DNA of 46,428 bases from an uncultured Clostridia bacterium (GTDB lineage Bacteria; Bacillota; Clostridia; Peptostreptococcales; Anaerovoracaceae). The DNA lies in assembly GCA_934277495.1 (NCBI GenBank), contig CAKQUI010000002.1, positions 1 to 46,428 on the forward strand, in the 5' to 3' direction. Shown piece after piece: positions 38,422-46,428 of the stretch. How positions within the stretch are numbered: the first letter of the stretch is position 1; each line of letters starts with the position of its first letter. The position numbers and the translations under genes are program-made. The notes beneath the pieces were generated by a model. The model was not told the DNA's origin. It saw only the letters and a list, made by a program, of their open reading frames with translations, and did not search any database.

Positions 38422-39453
38422 CTATTTTCCCTCCAGATACATCACTGTCCTCTTGAGTCCTTCATCCAGCCTGTAGTCAGGTTTCCATCCCAGCGCCTTT
38501 ATCTTGTCGCTGCCAAGTATACCAAGTGTGAACGGTGCGCAGCCTGAATTTTTGTCTGCTTCAGGTATGTCGAACACAAGCTTGAGTTTCCTCTCCGGGA
38601 AAGCGTCTACCAGTGTCTGTGCAAGGTCTCTTATGGACACTGTGTCTGCCTCTGATGAAATGTTGTACACGATATCATCTGAATCCAGCAGTATATAGAA
38701 CAGCGCCTTTACTGCATCGCTGACATATGTGTATGTCCTGATGGCAGTGCCTTCGCTTTTCAGTACGATATCCTCATGGTTCACCACATTCCTGAGGAAG
38801 TCTGCCTGTACACGTCCGTCGTCTATACTCATGCCGGGACCGAATGTATGCGCCAGTCTCGCTATCTTCGTATTCAGTCCGTACTGCTGTCTGAAGCATG
38901 CGCACATAGTCTCTGCGGCTTTCTTGCCTTCAGGATAGCAGGATCTCGGTTCAAGCGGATCTACGAATCCGTATGTGTTTTCGCTGAACACTTTCTGTCC
39001 TTCGTATGGCTGTCCGTAGATCTCTCTTGATGAGATATAGAGATATCCTTTCGCATTGCTTCTCTGTGCGGCCTGCAGTGTGTAGAATGTGCCCAGAGTA
39101 TTTGCTGCAATAGTGCCTACAGGGTCGTTTTTCATTATCAGCGGGCTCGCAGGACTTGCTGTGTGTATCACGTAGTCGAACTTCGCATCTGATCCCACTG
39201 GTTCTGCAACGCTCTGACAGATGACAGTCACCTCGTCTCTGAGGCTTTCGTCAAGCTTCTCCGGATGACGTATCAGGATATACAGTGTCATGCCGTAGTC
39301 TCTGCTCCTGTTGAGTTCCACCAGCGTCCTCAGCACATATCCGCCCAGCATGCCTGTAGCTCCTGTTATGAGCACTGATGCTCCTTTGAATTTCTCCCAC
39401 TGCAGATCTGCAGCCAGTATATTGTTTATGTCTTCTTTGAGTATTATGCTCAT
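38422..39453 (-). CDS. NAD-dependent epimerase/dehydratase family protein (extended SDR)
   Basis: The 343-aa protein binds a dinucleotide through TGATGMLGGYV (about residue 32). It has YISSREIYGQ and the catalytic pair in YPEGKK, then AHTFGPGM and TYTYVSDAVKALFYIL. It resembles sugar-nucleotide decarboxylases and epimerases of the extended SDR family. It sits 7 nt after the IspD/TarI-like gene and 3 nt before a transferase gene. The canonical partner of TarI is the alcohol dehydrogenase TarJ, and Haemophilus Bcs1 fuses an IspD-like domain to an SDR, so this pair may make a CDP-activated polyol or sugar. The product is unknown. Confidence 0.85.
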   Translation of the reverse strand: MSIILKEDINNILAADLQWEKFKGASVLITGATGMLGGYVLRTLVELNRSRDYGMTLYILIRHPEKLDESLRDEVTVICQSVAEPVGSDAKFDYVIHTASPASPLIMKNDPVGTIAANTLGTFYTLQAAQRSNAKGYLYISSREIYGQPYEGQKVFSENTYGFVDPLEPRSCYPEGKKAAETMCACFRQQYGLNTKIARLAHTFGPGMSIDDGRVQADFLRNVVNHEDIVLKSEGTAIRTYTYVSDAVKALFYILLDSDDIVYNISSEADTVSIRDLAQTLVDAFPERKLKLVFDIPEADKNSGCAPFTLGILGSDKIKALGWKPDYRLDEGLKRTVMYLEGK

Positions 39454-39460
39454 TTTGTAC

Positions 39461-40231
39461 CTACCTTTCTGTCTTTTTCAGTCTGCCGACTACTTCTCTG
39501 TCGGCAAATCCGAATACCTGCTCTGTCTCTTTATACTCTATCATCGCTCTGAATGTGTAGAGATCTTCCGGCGTAGTGACTTTGATGTTGCCTCTGTTAC
39601 CTTCAACTATGGAAACGGTTTTGCCGAGACTCCGCATCAATGTGCATGTATCCACGATATCCTTGTACTCAGGGTTGGTTTCACGCATTTTGCCGTGGGC
39701 TTCCATCACATCACCAAGGTGGAAGCACTGAGGTGCCTGAGCTGTATAGCACTGGCTCCTGCGGGGCACATCATCTATCGTGATGCCGTCACTGCTCATT
39801 ATCGGCGTTTCGAACAACGGAGTACATGTTATGGCTGAACCGTTCTTCTCCACACACTCAAGTGCGCTTGTGATGACTTCGCTCTGCACGCACGGTCTGA
39901 CGCCGTCATGTATCAGCACGATTGAGTCCTCCGGATTTTCTTTTGCAGCAGCGCTCAGTGCCTGATATATGGAATCCTGACCTGTAGTCCCTCCCGGAAC
40001 GATATCCGCCACTTTCGTTATGAAAAATCTCTGTACATACTTTTTCAGTTTGTTTATATAGTCCGGCTTGCAGGCTATATATATGCTGTCTATCTGAGGA
40101 TGTTCCTCGAATATCTCCAGTGTATGGATTATGATAGGCTTGCCGTTCACTTCAATGAACTGCTTCGGCAGTCCTGCACCCATCCTGGCGCCACTGCCGC
40201 CTGCGAATATTATCGCTATATTCTTGCTCAT
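39461..40231 (-). CDS. IspD/TarI family cytidylyltransferase
   Basis: I start it at 40231, where AGGAGG precedes the ATG by 7 nt and 2 nt separate it from the upstream stop. The 256-aa product has FAGGSGARMGAGLPKQF, PGGTTGQDSIYQAL, IHDGVRPC and the substrate-site segment VPRRSQCYTAQAPQCF, typical of IspD/TarI cytidylyltransferases. Within a wall-polymer operon it more likely activates ribitol 5-phosphate or a related polyol phosphate with CTP than acts in the isoprenoid pathway. The C terminus carries an extra segment of about 20 residues. Confidence 0.88.
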   Translation of the reverse strand: MSKNIAIIFAGGSGARMGAGLPKQFIEVNGKPIIIHTLEIFEEHPQIDSIYIACKPDYINKLKKYVQRFFITKVADIVPGGTTGQDSIYQALSAAAKENPEDSIVLIHDGVRPCVQSEVITSALECVEKNGSAITCTPLFETPIMSSDGITIDDVPRRSQCYTAQAPQCFHLGDVMEAHGKMRETNPEYKDIVDTCTLMRSLGKTVSIVEGNRGNIKVTTPEDLYTFRAMIEYKETEQVFGFADREVVGRLKKTER

Positions 40232-40233
40232 TA

Positions 40234-41931
40234 TCAAACCTCCTTGTCTGCGAGCAGTATCCTGTCTATGACTCTGTCGCATGCATGTCCGTCATACTCT
40301 CCGAAATTCTCCTCGACGAACCTGTCCAGTTTATCTGTCTCAAAATCGCTGTTTTCCAGTGCAGACATAAGCTCATCGAAAGTATCGCAGACTTTTCCCG
40401 GTGCATTGTCTCTGACGCTCCTGTGGACGCCTCTTGTCACCTCATATATCTGCCTGTCATATGTGAAAAACAGCACCGGCTTTTTCATCAGTGCATACTC
40501 GTAATAGTTCGAGGAATAGTCTGTTATCAGCACATCAGTGATATAGTACAGCTCGTTGATATCGGGATACTCCGAAAAATCCATCAGCGAGTCCTGATAG
40601 TCCTTTGGTATCGCTATACGCTCGTCGATGAACGGATGCATCTTGAAAAGCACAGCGTAGTCGCTGCCGCAGAAGTCATGCATACGCTGAAGATCCAGCT
40701 GATCATAGTCGTAATATGCATCCTTCTGACCTGTACCTCTGAATGTCGGTGCGAAGAGTATGATCTTCCTGCCTGCCAGTTTCGGGTATCTGTCATAAAA
40801 CTCCTTGCGGAAACTGTTTATCCTGTCGCTGTCGAGGAAATCATCCAGCCTCGGCATACCCGTCGGCAGGAATGCGCTCTTCTCGATACCGAAAACTTCT
40901 TCGTATACTTCCACCAGTTTCTCTGCTCCTGTCAGCGCATAGTCGTACGCCTTGTGACATGACATCGACGGGAACGGTGATCCGTCTCTGCCGAATCTGC
41001 TGTATCCTACAGACTTGAAACCTTCACCGGCATGCCATACCTGTATCAGCTTTGTTTTCGGACTGAGCCTGAAGAAACCAAAAAGCGGGGCATAGTCGTC
41101 CACGAATATATAGTCCTGTCTTGCAATACGAAAAACTGTCTTTACCCAGCTCAGTGCAGAATTGTGCTCGCCCGCCGCTTTCCTGCAGGAGTATGTCAGT
41201 CTGAAGTCTTTATCAAGACCTCTTTCTTTGATACGGTTGTCGATATATTTGAGATTGCCCCAGATATAGTCCTTTGTCTCCGACATGAACAGTATCCTGC
41301 TGCCGTCCTTAGGCGTCAGAGCCGCCATAACATGGTAGAAAGCTCTTATCATCCATATCACCATGTACTTGTAGGTACGGTTGAGCTTGCCTTTGAATGT
41401 AAATGCTTCCTGGATGTATCTGCGCCTTTTCCATGTTTTATTTTCGATCATGAATCTGCTGTTGATGTTGAGTTCAAGATTCTTTTCGTTGAAATAGGTA
41501 ACAGAAAAAGAAACATTGTATGCGTATCTGTCCCGTCCGTACCTGAATATCCTTGCCCGATCCTCCAGCTGGTACGCCAGATCAACAGATGTGCCTGCTA
41601 TGGAAAAGCCTCTGTCGGTGACGATGCCGATCTTCCAGATGGCGTTGTCGAGAAATTCCCTGCCGTCTGCTGCCGACATATTCACTTTGAACCTGTATAT
41701 GCCGTTTTCTGTCTGATACGGCTCTATGGGGATAAGCCTCCTTACCTCGGTGCTCTTTACGACCTTCTCACCGTACTTTTTCACTTCTTTCTTATTGACA
41801 GTTTCTCTGTCGATGAGAAGGATGCCGAACTGCATTGCTCCCTGGTATTCTGTCTTTATATCGAACCTGAGGAAAATACGTTCCCACTGCAGGTCAACTA
41901 CTTCGAAATCATTTGTTTCGTAAAAATCCAT
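40234..41931 (-). CDS. CDP-glycerol glycerophosphotransferase family protein (TagF/TarL-like)
   Basis: The 565-aa protein has a beta-rich N-terminal domain (about 1-180, WERIFLRFDIK) of the kind found in some TarL/TarF and Cps transferases, and a C-terminal transferase domain (about 195-560) with IQVWHAGEGFKSVGY, LFAPTFRGTGQ, FKMHPFI and VLITDYSSNYYEYALMKKP. It is the first gene of the minus-strand operon; the start has GAGG 8 nt upstream and a good sigma-A promoter. Size and layout suggest a polymerase-type member, but primer and polymerase roles cannot be assigned. Confidence 0.9.
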   Translation of the reverse strand: MDFYETNDFEVVDLQWERIFLRFDIKTEYQGAMQFGILLIDRETVNKKEVKKYGEKVVKSTEVRRLIPIEPYQTENGIYRFKVNMSAADGREFLDNAIWKIGIVTDRGFSIAGTSVDLAYQLEDRARIFRYGRDRYAYNVSFSVTYFNEKNLELNINSRFMIENKTWKRRRYIQEAFTFKGKLNRTYKYMVIWMIRAFYHVMAALTPKDGSRILFMSETKDYIWGNLKYIDNRIKERGLDKDFRLTYSCRKAAGEHNSALSWVKTVFRIARQDYIFVDDYAPLFGFFRLSPKTKLIQVWHAGEGFKSVGYSRFGRDGSPFPSMSCHKAYDYALTGAEKLVEVYEEVFGIEKSAFLPTGMPRLDDFLDSDRINSFRKEFYDRYPKLAGRKIILFAPTFRGTGQKDAYYDYDQLDLQRMHDFCGSDYAVLFKMHPFIDERIAIPKDYQDSLMDFSEYPDINELYYITDVLITDYSSNYYEYALMKKPVLFFTYDRQIYEVTRGVHRSVRDNAPGKVCDTFDELMSALENSDFETDKLDRFVEENFGEYDGHACDRVIDRILLADKEV

Positions 41932-41962
41932 ACTATGTCCTCTCTGTAGATATTATCGTTAT

Positions 41963-41991
41963 ATTATATCAAGAATTCGTTGAAATTACAA
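41963..41991 (-). promoter_or_regulatory. Sigma-A promoter of the minus-strand wall-polymer operon
   Basis: On the minus strand TTGTAA (41991-41986) and TATAAT (41968-41963) are separated by 17 nt. Its -35 box directly abuts the -35 box of the plus-strand promoter (41980-41985). Confidence 0.72.
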
Positions 41992-42008
41992 CATATTCTT
42001 GGTATAAT
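41980..42008 (+). promoter_or_regulatory. Sigma-A promoter of the divergent transferase gene
   Basis: TTGAAA (41980-41985) and TATAAT (42003-42008) are separated by exactly 17 nt, 24 nt before the start at 42033. It overlaps the divergent promoter, so polymerase binding at one should affect the other. Confidence 0.78.
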
Positions 42009-42032
42009 CCAAGTTATCACAGGAGGTCATAT

Positions 42033-43160
42033 ATGTACGTTTTACTGAATGCAGCCGTTAAGATCTTGTCATTTATATACTGGTTCTTCAAACTTCTGCC
42101 AGCTTCAAAAAAAGTGACGTTCATCAGCCGTCAGAGCAACGAACCGTCTCTTGATATCAGTATGCTTGCAGAAAAGATAACCGAACTCCATCCGGATTAT
42201 GAATGTGTCATACTTTGCCGGAAGATCGAAGGGGGTATCATGTCTAAACTTGGATACTGCTTTCATATGCTCCGTCAGATGTACCATCTGGCGACTTCCG
42301 AAGTCATCGTGCTGGATTCATACTCCATCCTTGTCAGTATCCTGGACCACAAAAAAAATCTGCTGGTGATACAGATGTGGCATTCTGTAGGGACCATGAA
42401 GAAATTCGGATACAGCATTCTGGACATGCCTGAGGGTTCATCATCGAAGCTTGCTCATATCATGAAGATGCACAGAGGATACGACTACATCCTGGCTGCA
42501 TCGGAGGCATACAAGCCTCATCTTGCAGACGGATTCAACTATCCTCTTGAAAAGATAGTCACTCTGCCTCTGCCAAGAGTGGAAGCACTTAAAGACGAAG
42601 CGAGAGCAGAAAAGACAAGGCAGAAGATACTTGAAAAATACCCTCAGCTCAGCGAGAAGAAAAACATACTGTATGTACCTACATTCAGAAAAGACGAGCC
42701 TGAAAGCTTCAGAGCCGCTGCTGCAGCTCTTGCCGATGCAGTGGACTACGATAGCTATGACCTGATAATAAAGGCTCATCCACTGGCTGAGCTGGATCTT
42801 ACCCATGAACACGCCATCGTCGACCATGATTTTTCATCCTTCGATATGCTGTTCATCGCAGACTATATTATCAGCGACTACTCATGCATCATATACGAAG
42901 CAGCTATCAGAAAGCTCCCTCTTTATCTCTACACATACGATTACGATCACTATATGGGCACCAGAGATATATACATGGACTACAGAAAAGAAATGCCCGG
43001 TCCTGTCTGCAGCACAGCTGCAGAAACATTCCAGGCAATAAAAAACGATATCTGCCGTCCCGAAGATGTGGAGAAGTTCCTGAACAAATATGTGTATTCA
43101 GGAAGCCATCACGAAACGCAGGATATCGTTGATTTCATATTCAGCAGGAAAAAAATCTAA
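42033..43160 (+). CDS. CDP-glycerol glycerophosphotransferase family protein (short form)
   Basis: The ATG at 42033 follows AGGAGG by 6 nt and lies after the plus-strand promoter. In-frame codons back to 41913 precede that promoter and are not coding. The 375-aa protein has a hydrophobic N terminus (VKILSFIYWFFKLL) and the family landmarks IQMWHSVGTMKKFGY, LYVPTFRKDE, IIKAHPL and YIISDYSCIIYEAAIRKLP. The size is near that of TagB-type primases and TarK-type enzymes. It is the only wall-polymer gene on the plus strand and overlaps the end of tagD by 4 bp tail to tail. Confidence 0.88.
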   Translation: MYVLLNAAVKILSFIYWFFKLLPASKKVTFISRQSNEPSLDISMLAEKITELHPDYECVILCRKIEGGIMSKLGYCFHMLRQMYHLATSEVIVLDSYSILVSILDHKKNLLVIQMWHSVGTMKKFGYSILDMPEGSSSKLAHIMKMHRGYDYILAASEAYKPHLADGFNYPLEKIVTLPLPRVEALKDEARAEKTRQKILEKYPQLSEKKNILYVPTFRKDEPESFRAAAAALADAVDYDSYDLIIKAHPLAELDLTHEHAIVDHDFSSFDMLFIADYIISDYSCIIYEAAIRKLPLYLYTYDYDHYMGTRDIYMDYRKEMPGPVCSTAAETFQAIKNDICRPEDVEKFLNKYVYSGSHHETQDIVDFIFSRKKI

Positions 43161-43597
43161 TCATGTTTTTCTTCAGGTATCTGATTGACATTGTCCTCAG
43201 GTGCCTGAAGATTGAGTTCTTTTTTTATTTTTGATGTGGAAACACCTTCTGTCCTGTCAAGATAGATCACTTCGCAGTAATCCCTGAGCTGTTCGAACTT
43301 CTCGTTTCCAGCCCAGTCGCTGCCCATTACGACAACATCCACATGATATTCCTTCACATCGTCTATCTTCTGTTCCCATGTCTTCTCTGGTATCACAAGA
43401 TCCACATAACGCACGGCTTCCAGCATTTCTTTTCTGGTCTCGTAGTCGTGATATGCTTTCTTGCCTTTTATCGCATTGAACTCGTCTGTAGATATCGCTA
43501 CAATAAGATAATCACCCAGTTCCTTTGCTCTTTTCAGAAGTCTTATGTGACCGTAATGCAGCAGATCGTATGTCCCGTAGGTAAGTACTCTCTTCAT
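43157..43597 (-). CDS. tagD: Glycerol-3-phosphate cytidylyltransferase
   Basis: The 146-aa protein has TYGTYDLLHYGHIRLLKRAK with the HxGH-type nucleotidyltransferase motif, SDWAGNEKF, and RTEGVSTSKIKK with the second signature (RTxGxSTT in the family; here SK replaces the second Thr region). It makes CDP-glycerol from CTP and glycerol 3-phosphate, the donor for the transferases of this locus. The usual length is about 130; the extra C-terminal residues are acidic. GAGGTG precedes the ATG by 5 nt. It is 19 nt after the tagH-like gene. Confidence 0.94.
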   Translation of the reverse strand: MKRVLTYGTYDLLHYGHIRLLKRAKELGDYLIVAISTDEFNAIKGKKAYHDYETRKEMLEAVRYVDLVIPEKTWEQKIDDVKEYHVDVVVMGSDWAGNEKFEQLRDYCEVIYLDRTEGVSTSKIKKELNLQAPEDNVNQIPEEKHD

Positions 43598-43616
43598 AAT
43601 TCACCTCACTGAATCA

Positions 43617-44342
43617 TTATTTCTCATAAAGCTCGATGGCGCCTTCTATATCGCCGTCGTATATTTTCCTGCCTTTTTTAAGGACGATACCTCTCTGACA
43701 GAAGTCCCTTGCCATGGATGTGGAATGTGTGACGAACAGGAATGTGACATTGCCGTCTGCCATGATCTCCTGGACCTTGTTTGTGCATTTCTTTCTGAAA
43801 GCCTTGTCGCCTACGCTCAGCGCTTCGTCCACGATAAGTATCTCAGGATCCACATTGACATTTATGGAAAATCCCAGTCTTGCCTTCATACCGCTGGAAT
43901 ATGTCCTTACAGGCTGGTCTATATAGTCGCCAAGTTCTGCAAAATCGACTATAATGTCTTCCACTTCTCTGACCTGCCTGTCGCTCATACCCATCAGATT
44001 GCATTTGAGGTAGATATTCTCACGGCCTGTACATTCGCCGTCGAATCCTGCAGTGAGCTCCAGCAGCGCACTGACACGGCCATTTACTTCGATGCTACCT
44101 TCGCTGGGGAACGTGACCTCTGTTATCATCTTCATGATTGTGGATTTGCCTGCACCGTTCCTGCCAAACAGCGCCACGCCCTCGCCTTTTTTGATGTCGA
44201 AGGAAACATGATCCACAGCCTTGTTTTCTTTATATGGGACTTTCTTTGTAAAAAGCCCTAAAAACCTTGCCTTGTCGCTTCTGTATAATTTGTATGTCTT
44301 GGTAACATCCTTAAAGGATATGACTGTTTCTTTCTCTTTCAT
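43617..44342 (-). CDS. tagH: Wall polymer ABC exporter, ATP-binding subunit (TagH-like)
   Basis: I start it at the ATG at 44342 (241 aa, MKEKETVISF), with AAAGGG upstream and an 11-nt gap to the permease stop. A longer frame to 44441 overlaps the permease. It shows Walker A FGRNGAGKST, signature YSSGMKARLGF, and Walker B ILIVDEALSVGD. It belongs to the TagH/Wzt/RfbE group. It lacks the long C-terminal extracellular extension of Bacillus TagH, and lacks a Wzt carbohydrate-binding domain. Confidence 0.92.
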   Translation of the reverse strand: MKEKETVISFKDVTKTYKLYRSDKARFLGLFTKKVPYKENKAVDHVSFDIKKGEGVALFGRNGAGKSTIMKMITEVTFPSEGSIEVNGRVSALLELTAGFDGECTGRENIYLKCNLMGMSDRQVREVEDIIVDFAELGDYIDQPVRTYSSGMKARLGFSINVNVDPEILIVDEALSVGDKAFRKKCTNKVQEIMADGNVTFLFVTHSTSMARDFCQRGIVLKKGRKIYDGDIEGAIELYEK

Positions 44343-44353
44343 GATATCCCTTT

Positions 44354-45160
44354 CTAAAGCACATCTGCAATATCCCTGTAGAGTTTCCTGTACGCCCATA
44401 CTGCCAGTATTATCATCACAGCCAGCACGATGAGATAGCATCTGATCTCATGGAGCGAATCGAAAAACCATGTCTTGTCTATGAACACATGTCTGTACCC
44501 GTTTGCAATTATAGTCACAGGATTGTATTCCAGGATCTTTCTTATCCACGGGACTTTTATGCCGCTGACATTATATACTATGCCTGACATCCAGAACAGA
44601 GCCTGGGTGAAGGATTTTACAAGATTCAGGAAGTCCTTGCTTATTGCAGAAAGCATACCTGAAAACAGCGCCCAGAATGTGAAAAACACGAACATCATCA
44701 GCATATATACAGGTATCTGCAGATAATATATATCAGGTCTGTATCCAAACAGCGTGAAAATTATTATCGTTGTTATCAGCAGGATGATATGCACTGTCAG
44801 CTTTGACAGGCTCGTATAAGTAGGTATGACAGATACCGGGAACTTCATCTTTGTCACAAGATGCTTGTTTTTCCTGATGCAGCCTGCACCGCCGGTTATC
44901 ATTTCGCTCATATAGAACCATGGCAGGAATCCTGCCACCAGCCACAGAAAAAACGGATATCCGTCCACATCCTTGCCATGCCTCAGACCAACGCTGAATG
45001 CGAACCAGAATACGAACAGAGTCACTATCGGCTTGATGAACGCCCATGCCCACCCCAGAGCGGAGCCTCTGTACGTCTTCATAAGATCTGATTTTGCAAG
45101 TTTGAAGATCTGTCTTCTGTATGTCAGATGTTCAGTAAAAATCGTTTTTATCGTACTCAC
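44354..45160 (-). CDS. tagG: Wall polymer ABC exporter, permease subunit (TagG-like)
   Basis: The 268-aa ABC-2 type permease has an N-terminal amphipathic part (YRGSALGWAWAFIKPI, the usual family segment), then six hydrophobic helices, and a short basic tail. The start is GTG with AGAGG 8 nt upstream. With the ATPase encoded 11 nt downstream it would export the finished lipid-linked polymer across the membrane. Paired with tagD and glycerophosphotransferases, a teichoic-acid-like cargo is more likely than an O-antigen. Confidence 0.92.
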   Translation of the reverse strand: MSTIKTIFTEHLTYRRQIFKLAKSDLMKTYRGSALGWAWAFIKPIVTLFVFWFAFSVGLRHGKDVDGYPFFLWLVAGFLPWFYMSEMITGGAGCIRKNKHLVTKMKFPVSVIPTYTSLSKLTVHIILLITTIIIFTLFGYRPDIYYLQIPVYMLMMFVFFTFWALFSGMLSAISKDFLNLVKSFTQALFWMSGIVYNVSGIKVPWIRKILEYNPVTIIANGYRHVFIDKTWFFDSLHEIRCYLIVLAVMIILAVWAYRKLYRDIADVL

Positions 45161-45245
45161 GTTAAATACCTCTTAAAATCATTGAAAAAACAGCTGCATC
45201 CATGATATACCGGCCTTTCGTCCGGGTGATATCTCACCACGAAGA

Positions 45246-46428
45246 TCATTTCATATATTCCATCATGAAATCAACGATACGACCGGCAGCATGCCCGTCT
45301 TCCATGCAGCCTTTCTCTTTCAGAAAATCCTTCAGTCTGCTGCTGTACACGCCGTCGTCGAAGTTCTTTATGTTGCTGCACAGCTCTTTTGTATTTTCTG
45401 CTATCATGAACGGCGTGGTTTCCAGCTTGTAGTAGAAGCCACGGTCCTCATTGTACTCCTTGAGATCCGATGCATATATGAAACATGGTCTTCCTGTCAG
45501 CATGAAATCATATATCCAGCTGGAATAATCTGTGATACCTATATCCGCTGCAGCCATCAGCTCCTGTATGTCAGGATATTCAGTAGCGTTTATGATGTAG
45601 TCCGCTTCATCGAAATCATTTTTCTTCCTGTTGTGGAAATGATATCTCAGCATCAGTTTCCACTTGCCGGGATATTTCTCTTTCAGTGCCTCATAAAGTC
45701 TGCCGTAGTCTATATCAAAAGGCTGTGTGTCCTTGTCGCTCCTGAAAGTAGGTGCATACAGCATTATGCGTGTATCCTCATCTATCCCGTAATATTGACA
45801 GACTTTTTTCTTGAGTTCCTGCATACATCCTTCATCGAAGAACATATCATTTCTGGCATGTCCCAGCATGATCTTTGGCGTACCCTGCCAGTAGGACTCT
45901 TCGAACACATTATTTTCGAAATCACTGTTGGTGATCATGTAGTTTATCCGCTTCCGGCTTAGCCTTGCTATGAATCTCCAGTACGGAGGATTATAAGTAT
46001 CCAGTCTCTTTATACCCAGAGAGCCATGCCATGTGTTGAAATATGTCTGGTCCTTCTTTTTAGGGATGATCTTCCACAGACAGTTGAGTGCATTGTCCAC
46101 CCATACTCCTGCCGTCATAAGCTCATACACCCCGTCTGCAGAACCTTTTCTTACAAGTCTCACCTCATCAGGTATATCCGTATCTTCCCTGTTTTCGATG
46201 ATCTTCTTGTTTACCAGCCATACGATATCAAGTTCCGGATTTTCTTTTTTACGTTTCACCAGCTCCTCTGTTATGTACTTGGCATTGCAGGTATACTGTC
46301 CCTGGTAAACGAAGAATACCGCCTTGTTCTTTTCGGTCTTCAGAAACAGCGAATATATCTTCCTGTAGCAGACTCCGAAGAATATGTCTATCCATTTCAG
46401 TATGTTTTTACTTATGAATTTATAGATC
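45246..46428 (-). CDS. CDP-glycerol glycerophosphotransferase family protein, 5' end cut by the window
   Basis: A GTG at 46259 gives 337 aa, but the frame stays open to the right edge and the extra residues (ending VFFVYQGQYTCNAKYITEELV) read as the normal N-terminal GT-B segment of the family. The gene therefore continues beyond the window. The visible part has YFNTWHGSLGIKRLD, LYAPTFRSDKD, LRYHFHNRK and IGITDYSSWIYDFMLTGRP, the landmarks of teichoic acid glycerophosphotransferases. It lies 85 nt before tagG. I see no clear promoter in that gap, so exporter genes may be co-transcribed with it. Confidence 0.9.
   Translation of the reverse strand, partial: IYKFISKNILKWIDIFFGVCYRKIYSLFLKTEKNKAVFFVYQGQYTCNAKYITEELVKRKKENPELDIVWLVNKKIIENREDTDIPDEVRLVRKGSADGVYELMTAGVWVDNALNCLWKIIPKKKDQTYFNTWHGSLGIKRLDTYNPPYWRFIARLSRKRINYMITNSDFENNVFEESYWQGTPKIMLGHARNDMFFDEGCMQELKKKVCQYYGIDEDTRIMLYAPTFRSDKDTQPFDIDYGRLYEALKEKYPGKWKLMLRYHFHNRKKNDFDEADYIINATEYPDIQELMAAADIGITDYSSWIYDFMLTGRPCFIYASDLKEYNEDRGFYYKLETTPFMIAENTKELCSNIKNFDDGVYSSRLKDFLKEKGCMEDGHAAGRIVDFMMEYMK

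Noticed and set aside
40285..41949. Plus-strand frames of 225 and 305 aa
   Set aside because: They are antisense to the 565-aa transferase, which has clear family motifs, and they lack ribosome sites.
45291..45962. 223-aa plus-strand frame
   Set aside because: It is antisense to the glycerophosphotransferase gene with its WHG, APTFR and TDYSS motifs.
1..46428. Mobile elements, phage genes, CRISPR arrays, tRNA and rRNA genes
   Set aside because: No transposase, integrase, regularly spaced repeat, cloverleaf or rRNA sequence was recognised on either strand.

Overview
The window (46.4 kb) looks like a chromosomal segment of a Bacillota, Clostridia-type anaerobe. Reasons: a wall teichoic acid type gene set (tagD, tagG/tagH-like ABC exporter, several CDP-glycerol glycerophosphotransferase family enzymes), AGGAGG ribosome binding sites, sigma-A promoters, and very large secreted proteins carrying the lysine-rich C-terminal FN3 modules common in gut and oral Clostridia. 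I cannot name a genus. I saw no rRNA, tRNA, CRISPR array, transposase or phage gene.

Region A (about 89-24966, all minus strand) is the most interesting part. It consists of two transcription units, each starting with a TTGACA promoter (18-nt spacer), then a cobalamin-riboswitch-like leader with a complementary L5/L13 loop pair, then an intrinsic terminator. Unit 1 (promoter near 24950) encodes, in order: a 1474-aa secreted multidomain protein; a lipoprotein-like alpha/alpha-barrel protein; a membrane-anchored protein with a DUF4430 (transcobalamin beta-like) domain; a MoxR AAA+ ATPase; a DUF58 protein; a transglutaminase-like membrane protein whose catalytic Cys is Ser; and two giant secreted proteins with PQQ-type beta-propellers and FN3 domains. 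It ends at an intrinsic terminator (4032-4081). Unit 2 (promoter near 3950) encodes a FecR-DUF4430 protein and a protein combining a DUF4430-like domain with an alpha/alpha barrel. That pair of folds is the architecture of animal intrinsic factor and transcobalamin. I infer that the region encodes a B12-regulated surface apparatus for corrinoid capture in a Gram-positive cell. No B12 transporter gene is in the window.

Region B (25036-29747, plus strand) is a four-gene operon with its own promoter and terminator: WecE/RffA aminotransferase, membrane GT2 glycosyltransferase, ATP-grasp ligase, membrane acyltransferase. Together with RmlA and RmlB from region C it should make dTDP-Fuc4N, load it on a lipid carrier and decorate it.

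Region C (29788-46428, mostly minus strand) is a wall polymer locus: a secreted protein resembling GT80 sialyltransferases with its own promoter; then a tightly packed operon (41931 down to 31820) of a glycerophosphotransferase-family enzyme, an IspD/TarI-like cytidylyltransferase, an extended SDR, a second glycerophosphotransferase-family enzyme, RmlA, RmlB and a YfhO-like GT-C membrane protein; a divergent plus-strand transferase (42033-43160) sharing abutting back-to-back promoters with it; then tagD, the tagH/tagG-like exporter and a fourth transferase that runs off the right edge. The inferred product is a polyol-phosphate wall polymer exported by TagGH and decorated outside the membrane with an amino sugar by the GT2/YfhO route.
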